DNA from: Trileptium ribeirensis
Taxonomy: Eukaryota > Nematoda > Enoplea > Enoplida > Thoracostomopsidae
Assembly (NCBI GenBank): GCA_030248225.1
Contig: JASANE010028141.1
Location: 1-17,648 of the forward strand
Length of the DNA: 17,648 nucleotides
Reading direction: 5' to 3'
The position numbers and the translations under genes were made by a program. Positions 1 through 7,920 of the stretch are shown one piece after another. Each line of letters opens with the position of its first letter. Within the stretch, counting starts at the first letter, position 1. Below the pieces are notes generated by a model that saw nothing but the letters and a program-made list of their open reading frames with translations, was not told where the DNA came from and made no database searches.

Positions 1-108
1 TGACCCAAGCGCTTCTATGTGTTTTTATTTTATATATATTTAGTATATATTCATTGAAGAACAATAAGTCTTCCAAAAAGCTCTGTAAATTAAAAAAATT
101 TCAGGACA

Positions 109-279
109 AAATTCGGGAATTTTTGGGAAGGAAATTTTTTTCCCGAAAATTCCCGGAAATTTTTGGGAAGGAAATTGTTTTCAAAAATTCACGGGAATTT
201 CTGGGAAAAAATTTCCTTGCCAAAAATTCCCGGGAATTTTCGGGAAAAAAATTATTTCCTTCCCAAAAATTCCCGATTT
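109..279. repeat. 170-bp foldback of AATTCCCGGGAATT-type palindromes
   Basis: The outer ~65 bases of each arm are near-perfect reverse complements, differing by a few single-base changes and a 2-3 base indel. Identity falls toward a centre near 195. Inside the arms, GGGAATTTTTGGGAAGGAAA recurs about 39 bases apart (near 115 and 154), so the left arm is itself a short tandem repeat. A further TTCCCGCGGGAA palindrome lies at 343-356. An open frame at 54-284 translates the repeat as Lys/Phe-rich sequence and is an artefact of it. It may be a foldback or hairpin-type mobile element or a palindromic satellite fragment; I cannot identify a family. Confidence 0.75.
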
Positions 280-700
280 GTTAAAAATAAACAATTTTTG
301 TGTGTCTATTTATACAGGGCACACATATACATAAAATAAATTTTCCCGCGGGAATCGGGAAGCCCCTAAAGTTGACATGGGCCGCTCGTGCTATAGCAAT
401 TTCTACTGAATTCACTTTGATAGCCGGACAAGACTAAGTCAAGGCTGCACTCAACTTATCGTAAACGAGTCATAACCATGTGGACATTATATAGAGCTCT
501 ATAACCTCAGGACAAACAGGATAGAAAGCCTTGACTGTGACAATGTCCCATGCAGTCACGTTTCACTGTGCGGCAAACTAGAGACAAAGCGCGCTCAAGT
601 TATCTTAAATGCCCCAAAATTTAAAGAAAATTTAACTAATATTTAATTCAATATTAGCGAAAATCTAACGAATATGTGCAAGAAATTGATACTGTATTAC
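280..700. other. AT-rich stretch without recognisable gene
   Basis: No significant open frame, tRNA box or repeat was seen, apart from the CCCGCGGG palindrome near 346 that echoes the foldback just upstream. Confidence 0.5.
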
Positions 701-764
701 AAAAGTATAGGTATATCGGTAAGCAGTGATGTTTATCACTGCTTATCGATATACCTCTGCTTTT
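701..764. repeat. 30-bp-arm hairpin with 4-base loop
   Basis: Arm 701-730 and arm 735-764 are reverse complements at 27 of 30 positions, separated by only GTTT. The innermost 11 bases (TAAGCAGTGAT / ATCACTGCTTA) pair perfectly. Outside the arms, AATATGTG (from 671) and its complement CACATATT (to 776) extend the symmetry, but a ~20-base insertion interrupts the left side. The transcript would fold into a long rod. The loop is shorter than in typical animal pre-miRNAs, so a hairpin-type MITE or small palindrome is at least as likely as a regulatory RNA. Confidence 0.8.
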
Positions 765-857
765 GAACACATATTAAAATTGCGGTCTATAAAAGTTTCT
801 GCATTCAGACTTGCAGATACATATCTGGCAAATCACTCTACATACCTTTAATGCTTA

Positions 858-967
858 CTCGTTCAAGGTCCGAGATCCCGCCTGTGGGTGGGAGGAGCCC
901 AGCGGGTGCCGCTGGGGGAGGCAGTCGGTCTTTCGACTGCCAGAGCGGAGTTTGGCATTTCCCCCAG
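858..967. other. GC-rich cluster of four consecutive hairpins, possible structured RNA
   Basis: A GC-rich island sits in AT-rich DNA and contains four small stem-loops in a row. They are CTCG/CGAG (858-861 with 871-874), CCCGCC/GGTGGG with one wobble (877-882 with 887-892), CCCAGCGG/CCGCTGGG with a 3-base loop (898-905 with 909-916) and GGCAGTCG/CGACTGCC with a 6-base loop (920-927 with 934-941). A competing long stem CTGGGGG/CCCCCAG (912-918 with 961-967) could close the last hairpin. GGTCCGAGATCC (866-877) loosely resembles a pol III B box with an extra base. I compared it mentally with U1, U2, U4, U6, 5S and the histone stem-loop and found no match. The strand of any transcript is unknown. 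Confidence 0.4.
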
Positions 968-1039
968 TGTTAGCTAAAATGTTCCTTAATTTTCGGCCAA
1001 TTTGCACTTATATCCTTTAATTTTTCTACAGTTTCGCCG

Positions 1040-1310
1040 ATTAAATTTTACGTCGATGGGGTAGAGGCGGTAGCGTTGGACAACAGGCGAGAACGCCCTC
1101 GGCTGACCGTAAACGGCCGGTAGAAGATTGTCCAGGATGTCTGCCAATGGCTAAGCGACGCCCATGGGTCTGCTGTTCACGATTTTCTAATTGCTAACTG
1201 TCGCAATTCCGGCAGTCGGCCGTGAAGAGACTTCTGGCGTTGCCAAAGTTATTTTCGTTGTGGGTCGTCGGTCGGCCGGCCGTCATGTACATAAAGTATA
1301 GCAAGTGAAT
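1040..1310. other. CG-rich unassigned segment with GGCCGGCC palindromes
   Basis: This segment is richer in CG dinucleotides than its surroundings and contains GGCCGGCC at 1273-1282. GGCAGTCRGCC-like words occur here (about 1211) and again near 1635. No gene was recognised. It may be one half of a divergent repeat whose other half is 1620-1770. Confidence 0.3.
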
Positions 1311-1551
1311 TATGAACAACACTACTACTTGGAATTTTGATGCATATATAATCCTCAAAAACCAAAAATATTTTATACCATCCAGTACAATCTTGTCCTA
1401 TTTAAGCATGTAAATAAATGTGTATATAATTAAACTAAAATACATGAACGTTTAATGATAGACCTCAAATAGCACTAAGTATAGTAGAGGCTTGCTATTG
1501 TCAGCCTATTCATAAGATTCGGCACTTGCTATGGTACCCCGCTTAAAATCT

Positions 1552-1941
1552 TCAGATATGAATCTGTGTCGGAACAAATGCTAAAAAAGCATTTACGAAT
1601 ATTAAATTCATATCATAGTAAGAGGAGCTTTTTTGGCAGTCAGCCGTCCATTTGCCGTCACTCAGGAACTGATTCGCCGGCCGGCCGTTGAGCCGTCGCC
1701 TGACGGAAATTTTAAGGATGCGCCGGCTGTCTGACTTCAAAACCGGCCACTGCCCACCAGTTGAGGTGGCAGCGGAGGAGCGTTGGACAAAGAAATTCAG
1801 CGCTTTGCTACGAAAAGCAATCCACAGCAGCGCCTCAGGGAGTGGGTTCAAGGATACCCCTGCCACATTTAGGCATGTATCGTTGACGCGAGTTTGTTTT
1901 AAAAGATGTATACCGCGAACAAAAGTGGACAGTTGATCCAA
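1552..1941 (-). other. Unassigned open reading frame, overlapped by an open frame on the + strand
   Basis: The minus frame is open for 129 codons, and a plus frame at 1688-1936 is open for 82. The translation has no motif I recognise: no zinc-binding set, no DDE or reverse-transcriptase signature and no membrane segment. Stops are rarer here because the segment is CG-rich (GCCGGCCGGCCG near 1676), which explains openness on both strands. It could be a decayed transposase exon or simply chance. Treat it as an open frame, not a gene. Confidence 0.2.
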
Positions 1942-2328
1942 AATTTTTGTCTTACTGTTCGTCGCTCCGGACTGATGGATTTCCGCAATTTTTTTCGGCG
2001 CGCAATGAAACGTGGATGTGTAGCTCCAATAATTTCCATCCTAAACTCGCGCAAAACGAACTGAAGACTTTAGCCGTTTGGGTTTACCAAACATACAATT
2101 ATATCGCCTATCGCAGAAATGTGAAACATAACAGTGTATTTCACATATGATAAATATGTTATATAATGATTACTCTCATAAAATTTAATTCGAACGTCCG
2201 CAAGCAGGTACACAATTGTAACAGCGCATGAAATGTGGTTTGCCTCTATAATATCGCTCTGGAAAATGAGCGAACCTGCCAAAGCACCTCGCCAGCCTTA
2301 TATTTGAGGGCAAGTTTCGTTATAATAA

Positions 2329-2372
2329 TACGTGAGTAAACTTAAGGTGACCCTGCCAACCATCCTATTTTG
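2329..2372 (+). repeat. Left terminal inverted repeat of MITE copy 1
   Basis: This repeat pairs with 2756-2799. Three of the four mismatches lie in the outermost 5 bases, where the left end has decayed. Confidence 0.8.
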
Positions 2373-2755
2373 CCATTACCGATATCGAATTGCAAACCCT
2401 TGTTACGAAAAAAGCCTTAATTTCATTCGGTTTTTGCTTACCGAAAATTGGCAAAATCAAACTCAAATGCCAGAAATTAGACCTTGTGTTCGAACAGAAT
2501 TTCGGCGATTTCAGTTTTCAGAAATTCTTTTCCCTATTGGATTAGCATTTAAAGTTGAATTATTCAGTGTTCGCGAACAAATTTAATGCAAAAGTGGCGT
2601 CAAAATCAAATCGACAAATTTTCGTTCTCAAAAATTTAGGTAATTTTACTTGAATTTTCGCGAACACAAAATGGTCAGATTTCAATTGTGAACAGTTTTA
2701 AGTCGGATATCAATTGAACCAAAAAGCGTTCCGTAACAATTCTTATGTAAAAATA

Positions 2756-2799
2756 CAAAATAGGATGGTTGGCGGGGTCACCTTAAGTTTACTCGTGCA
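2756..2799 (-). repeat. Right terminal inverted repeat of MITE copy 1
   Basis: Read on the minus strand it begins TGCACGAGTAAACTTAAGG and ends CCTATTTTG. It matches MITE copy 2 over its outer 20 and inner 12 bases and has the same 44-base length. Confidence 0.8.
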
Positions 2800-2966
2800 T
2801 AAATTCAATCTGCTAAAAAATGTAACCGTTTCAGCAAAATAGTTTTGAAAGAACGTCTTTACGGTAGCTTCATTGTCAAAATATGACTTCATCAATGCGG
2901 CATTTTTTCAACGGGTTACTTGAATGAAAACGTCGTGTCAGGCAAAACCCACTCGTAACAGCACTA
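2800..2966. other. Spacer between the two MITE copies
   Basis: These are 167 bases of AT-rich sequence with no ORF or motif recognised. Confidence 0.5.
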
Positions 2967-3010
2967 TGCGTGAGCAAAATTAACCTGCGCCCGCCGACTA
3001 TCCTATTTTG
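2967..3010 (+). repeat. Left terminal inverted repeat of MITE copy 2
   Basis: Begins TGCGTGAGC directly after a TA dinucleotide and ends ATCCTATTTTG. It pairs with 3674-3717. Confidence 0.85.
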
Positions 3011-3228
3011 TTATTTCAAAAAAATTGCTTTACCGTACTGTATCAACTCAAGCAAAAATTTGCTGTTTTCTGTTCGCGAACGTTAAAATTGTTTGCGAAC
3101 GAACTTTTATCGCTTTTGAATTACCGAGGGTTATGTTAGCGAACAAAATTACAAAATGCAGGACCCTTTCGTTTATGCCGTCGCATTTACATTGAATTTG
3201 TTCGCGAACAGAGACGAATCCTAAAGGC

Positions 3229-3536
3229 GTGTTGACATGCTCAAACTTTTTGCTCAAATTTTATGCTCAAAATTTGTGCTCAATATTTGATCAAATGACT
3301 TTAATATTTAACGAAAAATTGCGGTATTTCAAAATTTGTGTACAAAATTTGAGCTCAAACTTTTTCAAGCAATGAGTCTTGTTGGTGATTGGCTACAGGA
3401 ATATCCATGAAAAGTTTGAACATTGTTCACACATTCAAACTTACCAAAAATGCAATAAAGATGCTTTCAAACTTTGATCAAAATTTGATCAAAATTTGAG
3501 CTCAAATTTGATCAAAAAGTTTGAACGTGTGAACAC
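3229..3536. mobile_element. Nested foldback element (~308 bp) inside MITE copy 2
   Basis: The left end has GTGTTGACATGCTCAAACTT and the right end, read on the minus strand, has GTGTTCACACGTTCAAACTT. The match continues into TTTTTG(C/A)TCAAATTT, giving inverted repeats of at least 35 bases. The interior is built from TTTGATCAAA and TTTGAGCTCAAA palindromes (3289, 3474-3522). A third internal copy of GTTCACAC(A/G)TTCAAACTT lies at 3427-3445. The ends differ from those of the host MITE, so this is another family. Exact ends and target duplication are unclear because AAAG/CTTT symmetry extends slightly further. Confidence 0.7.
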
Positions 3537-3673
3537 ACTTTCAGTGAAAAATAATAATTGCTGTGGAACTGCTATTGGCCGATTGCAAATCAACACTTCT
3601 GGGCTAGCAATGAATAGATTCTATTTTCTTACTTGTTCGCTAACAATGAATGTGGATGCGGCATCGGGTTTTA

Positions 3674-3717
3674 CAAAATAGGATAGTTAGTGGGCGCAGG
3701 TTCAGTTTAGTCGCGCA
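3674..3717 (-). repeat. Right terminal inverted repeat of MITE copy 2
   Basis: Read on the minus strand it begins TGCGCGACTAAACTG and ends ATCCTATTTTG. It is followed on the + strand by TA. Confidence 0.85.
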
Positions 3718-3719
3718 TA

Positions 3720-4529
3720 ACTACGGACAGCGTTCACAAACTTTATTCAGCGTTTCGCAGCGTCTTGAACGCAATGCGATACACGTTATTTTGCACTACT
3801 CAGCTTCGTCCCAACTACCAGTTTTGCTGTTACGTTCTCGGACTCATGAACTCTTCAAGACAGATCTATGTATGGCAAAGAGAATAGCTTAGATTAATGC
3901 TTGGTCGCTTAAAGAATAGTCCCGGCTGGCTGCTTACTAATGAAAATTGGAATTTTAGGATTGATCCAATAGGTGATCTGTGAGAGCCCATTTTATGTGC
4001 AAATTATGACAAGTTTGGTGTCCTCGGTTAGTTATTCGGATCCTGTGCAGATCGGTAACATTGGTTTACGATTGGATAGGTAGTATGGTGGCCCATGAGA
4101 ACATGTGCCTCCCAAAATCGAAGAATTTTAAATATTTTGGGTGTTTTACGAGTTTGTGGAAATGACGCTTTTATGCACCTAGAGCAGGACCCATAAGTGC
4201 ATACCCATTGCAGTTTGGCGACCCCGAATGTATAATATGGGACCGCGAGAGTCACTGGTAATAGTTTTTACGGATAAATTTTCTTTGATTGCGGTTTAAG
4301 CCCATAATTTTATGCTTAAAGTCTACTGTTCGTATGTGCTAGTTTGGCAACTGATTTGAACCTCAAACTGGTAATCACTGTGTCCTCTAGCTATATCTAT
4401 AAAATAAAATGACATGGATGTCCATTCGAAGCCCATCCATATCTGCGCATTGGACTGAAATATATACACCATACCCACTATTTTGTGAGACACTGCAATT
4501 TAACTGGCGGTTAATTTTAACTAATAATT
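3720..4529. other. AT-rich stretch without recognisable gene
   Basis: The only open frame of note (minus, 4028-4255, 75 codons) has no recognisable motif. No repeat or RNA gene was seen. Confidence 0.4.
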
Positions 4530-4859
4530 TTAACAAATTGCGGCGCGGCATGGCGCTGTTATTCCTATTTCCAACCTCGTCGGCCTGAAATCGGCTGGAC
4601 TGTCGCTGGGCCCCATGCCTCGATTAAGCTGGGGTCGGTCATTCTGGGTCCTCGGGTACCCGTAGGCCTGTTCCGGCCGATTATTATAGTTTGCAGGTTG
4701 TTGGTTGGCTGTATATTCTCCATTTCCGCAATTACTATTAACAAAACCCGGCGGTGGACGACTGAACTGATACCCAGAGTGATTCAAACCGTTCTGGCGG
4801 GCTCCGCCATTATGCAGGTTTAACAGAATAATGAGTGCAAAAAGTGGGCAGCTTTGTCT
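4530..4859 (-). CDS. Candidate exon of a secreted Asn/Pro/Gln/Gly-rich protein (unconfirmed)
   Basis: The minus frame is open for about 109 codons from a TAA at 4860-4862 to a stop at 4530, with no ATG near its start. The first residues form a hydrophobic core (PLFALIILL, about 4822-4850) followed by small polar residues (NGGA), which looks like a signal peptide with a cleavage region. The rest is Asn, Pro, Gln, Gly, Tyr and Arg-rich (SRPPPGF, NQQPANYNNRPEQAYGYP). An AG at 4855-4856 on this strand could be a splice acceptor that joins an upstream ATG exon; arthropod cuticular genes often have an intron inside the signal peptide. The pyrimidine tract before it is poor. Alternatives are a gag-type disordered tail or a chance open frame. 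Confidence 0.35.
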   Translation of the reverse strand, partial: RQSCPLFALIILLNLHNGGARQNGLNHSGYQFSRPPPGFVNSNCGNGEYTANQQPANYNNRPEQAYGYPRTQNDRPQLNRGMGPSDSPADFRPTRLEIGITAPCRAAIC

Positions 4860-5190
4860 TTAACAACCGTTAGCAACAACTAAAATCTCTAATGGACGGT
4901 TATATGATATTTTAGTTTCTCGCAAACTGCTGCTAGAGATTTTTGTCTTTAATGACTGCTTGTTTGATATTTAAATCTCTAATAGATAGCTGTAAGAGAC
5001 TTTAGTCTTATATAGATAGCCAATAAATACAAAAATCTCTAACAGCTAGCAATTTTAAAGACTAAAATCGCTTGCAGCTAGCCATAGCAGATTATTGTCC
5101 CTAATGGCTAGCTGTTAGAAGTTTTTGTCTCTTACACCCAGTCATAAAATACAAAAGTTTCTAATAAAACTATCCATTATAATTTCAGAT
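4858..5190 (+). repeat. Diverged ~30-bp minisatellite, 10-11 units
   Basis: The sequence parses into consecutive units of 29-32 bases, each starting near CTCTAA and ending near TTTWGT or AAAAT. Units begin near 4858, 4887, 4918, 4947, 4977, 5007, 5037, 5069, 5099, 5129 and 5159. The approximate consensus is CTCTAATRGCTAGCTGTTAG followed by AGAYTWTWGT. Units differ at many positions, so the array is old. Several units contain GCTAGC and AGACTTTAGTCT palindromes. Confidence 0.7.
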
Positions 5191-5859
5191 ATTCAACGAC
5201 TGGCTGGCGGAAAGAGACAAAAATTACACAAATACGCGCACAAAAATAACAAAGCACACAAAATGTTAGGATGCAAATGCGTGAGCACGATACATGAATT
5301 ACGTGAGTGGGCGTCACAACAAATCCCAAGTGCGAGAGGTTCCCATTGAAAACAAAAATAATCCTAGATAAAGTTTGTGTATGAAAGTTTCGGAGTTGTT
5401 TCATGGGTAGCCAGCGGACGTGAGATCACCGGAAGATTTTCAACATAGACGGCTCACGGCGTGGCACCCAACGATGTAATAACGGTACACAGCTGCATGG
5501 CACAACTTCATAACACCATGCCCGTGCGACCCCGGCTATCATAACCTCGAGCGTGGACCCGAAATTTGACAATTTTGAGATTTTTCTTGGTCAGACCCGG
5601 TGTGTTCGGACCCCGCCCGGTTGGTTGCGCACGTATCTAGTACCTTGGTATGATCACTGAGATCCCCAGGGAGGTTGACATCGTAGCCTGCTCACAGGTC
5701 ATAATGCCAGACCGTTATTCTATAAAGCTGATCTGAAAGTTGTTTAGCTCGACCATTTTTTGCGACTTGTGTTTGAATGAACGTCAGAATTATTGTGTGG
5801 GTTCAATTTTCAACTCGTTTGGTTGTTAATTTGGTTGTAGGATTTGATTATAGCCTGAG
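5191..5859. other. Unassigned stretch, no gene recognised
   Basis: There are short open frames on both strands at 5177-5404 without motifs. ACACAAATACGCG at about 5227 recurs at 8592, with some similarity continuing downstream, possibly two ends of a dispersed repeat. If the primer-binding site at 5860 is real, part of this stretch would be an LTR, but I could not find its partner. Confidence 0.3.
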
Positions 5860-5873
5860 TGGCGCCCACAGGG
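5860..5873 (+). other. Possible primer-binding site of an LTR element (tRNA-Lys-like)
   Basis: TGGCGCCCACAGGG resembles the tRNA-Lys-primed site TGGCGCCCGAACAGGG with two bases missing. Such sites lie just after a 5' LTR and prime minus-strand DNA. No LTR end (CA) precedes it directly, no matching second LTR was found and no + strand gag or pol follows. The only integrase relic in the window lies on the opposite strand. It could be chance. Confidence 0.2.
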
Positions 5874-7873
5874 TTCCGACAATCCCTGAAACTTTAACGA
5901 CGGATGCTCTGGTCGATGATTTGATTACTGATAATGTTCGTTTATAATAATGATATTTTCCTAGTAAATTTTAACGGTGGCGTGAGAGCGACGTTTTCGC
6001 AGGGGTTTTCCCTTGACAACTTCATGGCGTCCTTTCGAACTGTCTCGATCATCATATCAATGTTAATGGTGGACCCCACGCGTCGAGGCTTGGGATGTTC
6101 TCACCCGTAAGCCAGGGCGCGCAGAGTTGGCCAGTCCCAACGGACAAACGTATCGCGCTTTCCGACAGAATAACCCGGAACACCGTTGTGGATTTTCAAA
6201 CTTTTATTGCGACGTTATGTACAGCATGGAAAGTTTAAGATGATACAGATAAAGTACAATGACGGTAGTAGCGGAATATACTAACGCTAAATCACCGAGT
6301 CGGCGACCCCGAACGCAGATTGTTACAATTCCGGAAATATTTTCAACGGGAAATCGGGGACGAGTGCGGGCCCGCCTAGGCGGGGCATCAGAAATCATTG
6401 TTTCCTCAATTCCCAATTTTCACGATTCCGCTCAGCTATGAGTTCAGAAACATGTCCCGATGGGCTCCGAAATTCGTTTCCCGTAACGCGCGGCTCTACC
6501 CGTATTCAGTGCCGGGCGGCAACAGAGCCGCCCTAGTATGGGGGCAAGCGGAGGTTCATTGGTAGAAGAAGAAAAAAGTTGGTGTAACCGTAAAGAACAT
6601 TATCGAGGAAATCATGAACGATATGAGTATAGCAGAATGTACGTACAGATGGGTGAAATGCGACGAAAATGTTATAGCGTTATGCACAAGTTACAATATT
6701 TCATACAACACAAATCATTATACATGGTTATACATTCAGTTATTTAGACACGCGTCCGTGTCCTCATGAATCTGGCAGAATATCCCTAGCATCAAGTGAT
6801 AGGCTCGATTTATCCCCCGCGAGCGGAGTGCCACGCTAGTCCTAGCAATTCATTAATTTTCCTGCGGACCGATCATGGATGAGATATAGACGTACAATGA
6901 AATGGCCTCGTCCCACGTAATAATTGGTTTGCCCCCTCCCCATTGAAATCTGCGAATTACCTTCATACGGCAAAGAAATTTATTCTGGCGGTAGGCTACA
7001 ACTTGAACCATGTTGCATCGCAACGGTGCAATTTCAAACACTCTGAGGGGTCGCCCCCACTTAATGTTTAGACGACCATGTTTGCGGGGGGCCAGTTTGT
7101 GCCATCGTTGGTGATCTCCCAGGCGACCAATTTTATCATTCTAGCCGTTCTGATGAATTATTCTGGCTGTCCTACTGTTACGCTTTATCTTGCGCTTTCG
7201 GGGCGCATTCGGCACTCACGTATGGAGCACTAGACGTGCCCGAAGTTGGTTCACAATTTGACCAATTAGGTATCTTCCTTGGCAAATTTGGTAGTCTGGC
7301 CGGTAATGTATACATTTGGAGTCGGGGATCTGGTGCTAGAAGGGTGCAACACCGATAGGAATTTTAATGTCAGTTTTCGTAGTGCATTGTGAAATGGTCG
7401 CAATACAAGAGGGGCAACTCGTATAACAGCATGGTGGCTTGTTAGAGCGAGACCCGCTTGAGTTCGTTAAATGGCCTAATGGGTGGCCTACGTGTTGGTG
7501 CGTAGAAAGACCTCCGGTTACGCTGCAACAAGAAGGAGGAACGCTTGCAACGTTGACTATCAGCCGATTTTAGGCACTGATGACGTGCAAACGAAAGCTT
7601 TAGTGGCCGTACCTTTGCGGATCAAAGAGCACAATTAAAACAACGGCGTTCTTTGGTCGTTCGGTGATCTAGGTTATTTGGCGGGAGAGCGGGTTCCGTC
7701 GAGGATGGCCTCGTCCTTAAAACAAGAGATCCCCAAAAGGGACGATTTAACGAGATCGGTTGGAATGACTGACCAGACATGGAGGTTCCGGATTTGGTGT
7801 TGACACAGGGAACACAAATTTGGAGATTCAGCTGGTGGGGGCGAGAAAATACGCAAAGAGCGTTCTAATCAGC
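5874..7873. other. Two-kilobase unassigned stretch
   Basis: I read both strands and see no convincing gene. The longest frames (6204-6416 minus, 6259-6441 plus, 6538-6747 plus, 6853-7041 minus, all under 75 codons) lack recognisable motifs. Base composition is more balanced than in the first 5 kb, which may mean old transposon debris. Confidence 0.35.
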
Positions 7874-7920
7874 CATATACCTACATACATATATATACAC
7901 ATATATATCTATATAGATAC
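7874..7920. repeat. TA/CA-rich simple repeat
   Basis: CATACATATATATACACATA followed by TATATCTATATAGATA, an imperfect dinucleotide microsatellite. The open frame crossing it at 7820-8005 reads it as alternating Ile and Tyr and is an artefact. Confidence 0.85.

Larger units (their letters stand above)
2329..2799. mobile_element. MITE copy 1 (471 bp) with 44-bp terminal inverted repeats
   Basis: Terminal repeats at 2329-2372 and 2756-2799 are reverse complements at about 40 of 44 positions. Each ends internally in the same ATCCTATTTTG block. The flanks read AA on the left and TA on the right, which fits a degraded TA target duplication. The interior is AT-rich with no significant ORF and carries two exact TTCGCGAAC palindromes (2570, 2657). 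The TA target and end structure point to Tc1/mariner-type mobilisation, but no transposase is present to prove the superfamily. It is a sister of the element at 2967-3717. Confidence 0.8.
2967..3717. mobile_element. MITE copy 2 (751 bp), same family, TA target duplication, nested insertion
   Basis: Terminal repeats at 2967-3010 and 3674-3717 are 44 bases each and match at 36 of 44 positions. They are flanked exactly by TA (2965-2966 and 3718-3719). The ends share TGCgYGA and ATCCTATTTTG with the element at 2329-2799, so the two are members of one family separated by 167 bases. The element carries two exact TTCGCGAAC palindromes (3073, 3201) and near-copies around 3092, 3135 and 3634. A second foldback element occupies 3229-3536. 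Removing it leaves about 443 bp, close to the 471 bp of copy 1, which supports nesting. No transposase is encoded. Confidence 0.85.

Noticed and set aside
54..284. Plus-strand open frame of 76 codons, Lys/Phe-rich
   Set aside because: It lies almost wholly inside the palindromic AATTCCCGGGAATT repeat, and its composition is that of the repeat.
4858..5190. CRISPR-like array of ~30-base repeats
   Set aside because: Units are contiguous with no unique spacers and are diverged, and the rest of the window is eukaryotic transposon sequence.
6902..7720. ATGGCCTCGTCC present at 6902 and 7706
   Set aside because: A single 12-base match without flanking similarity is within chance expectation.
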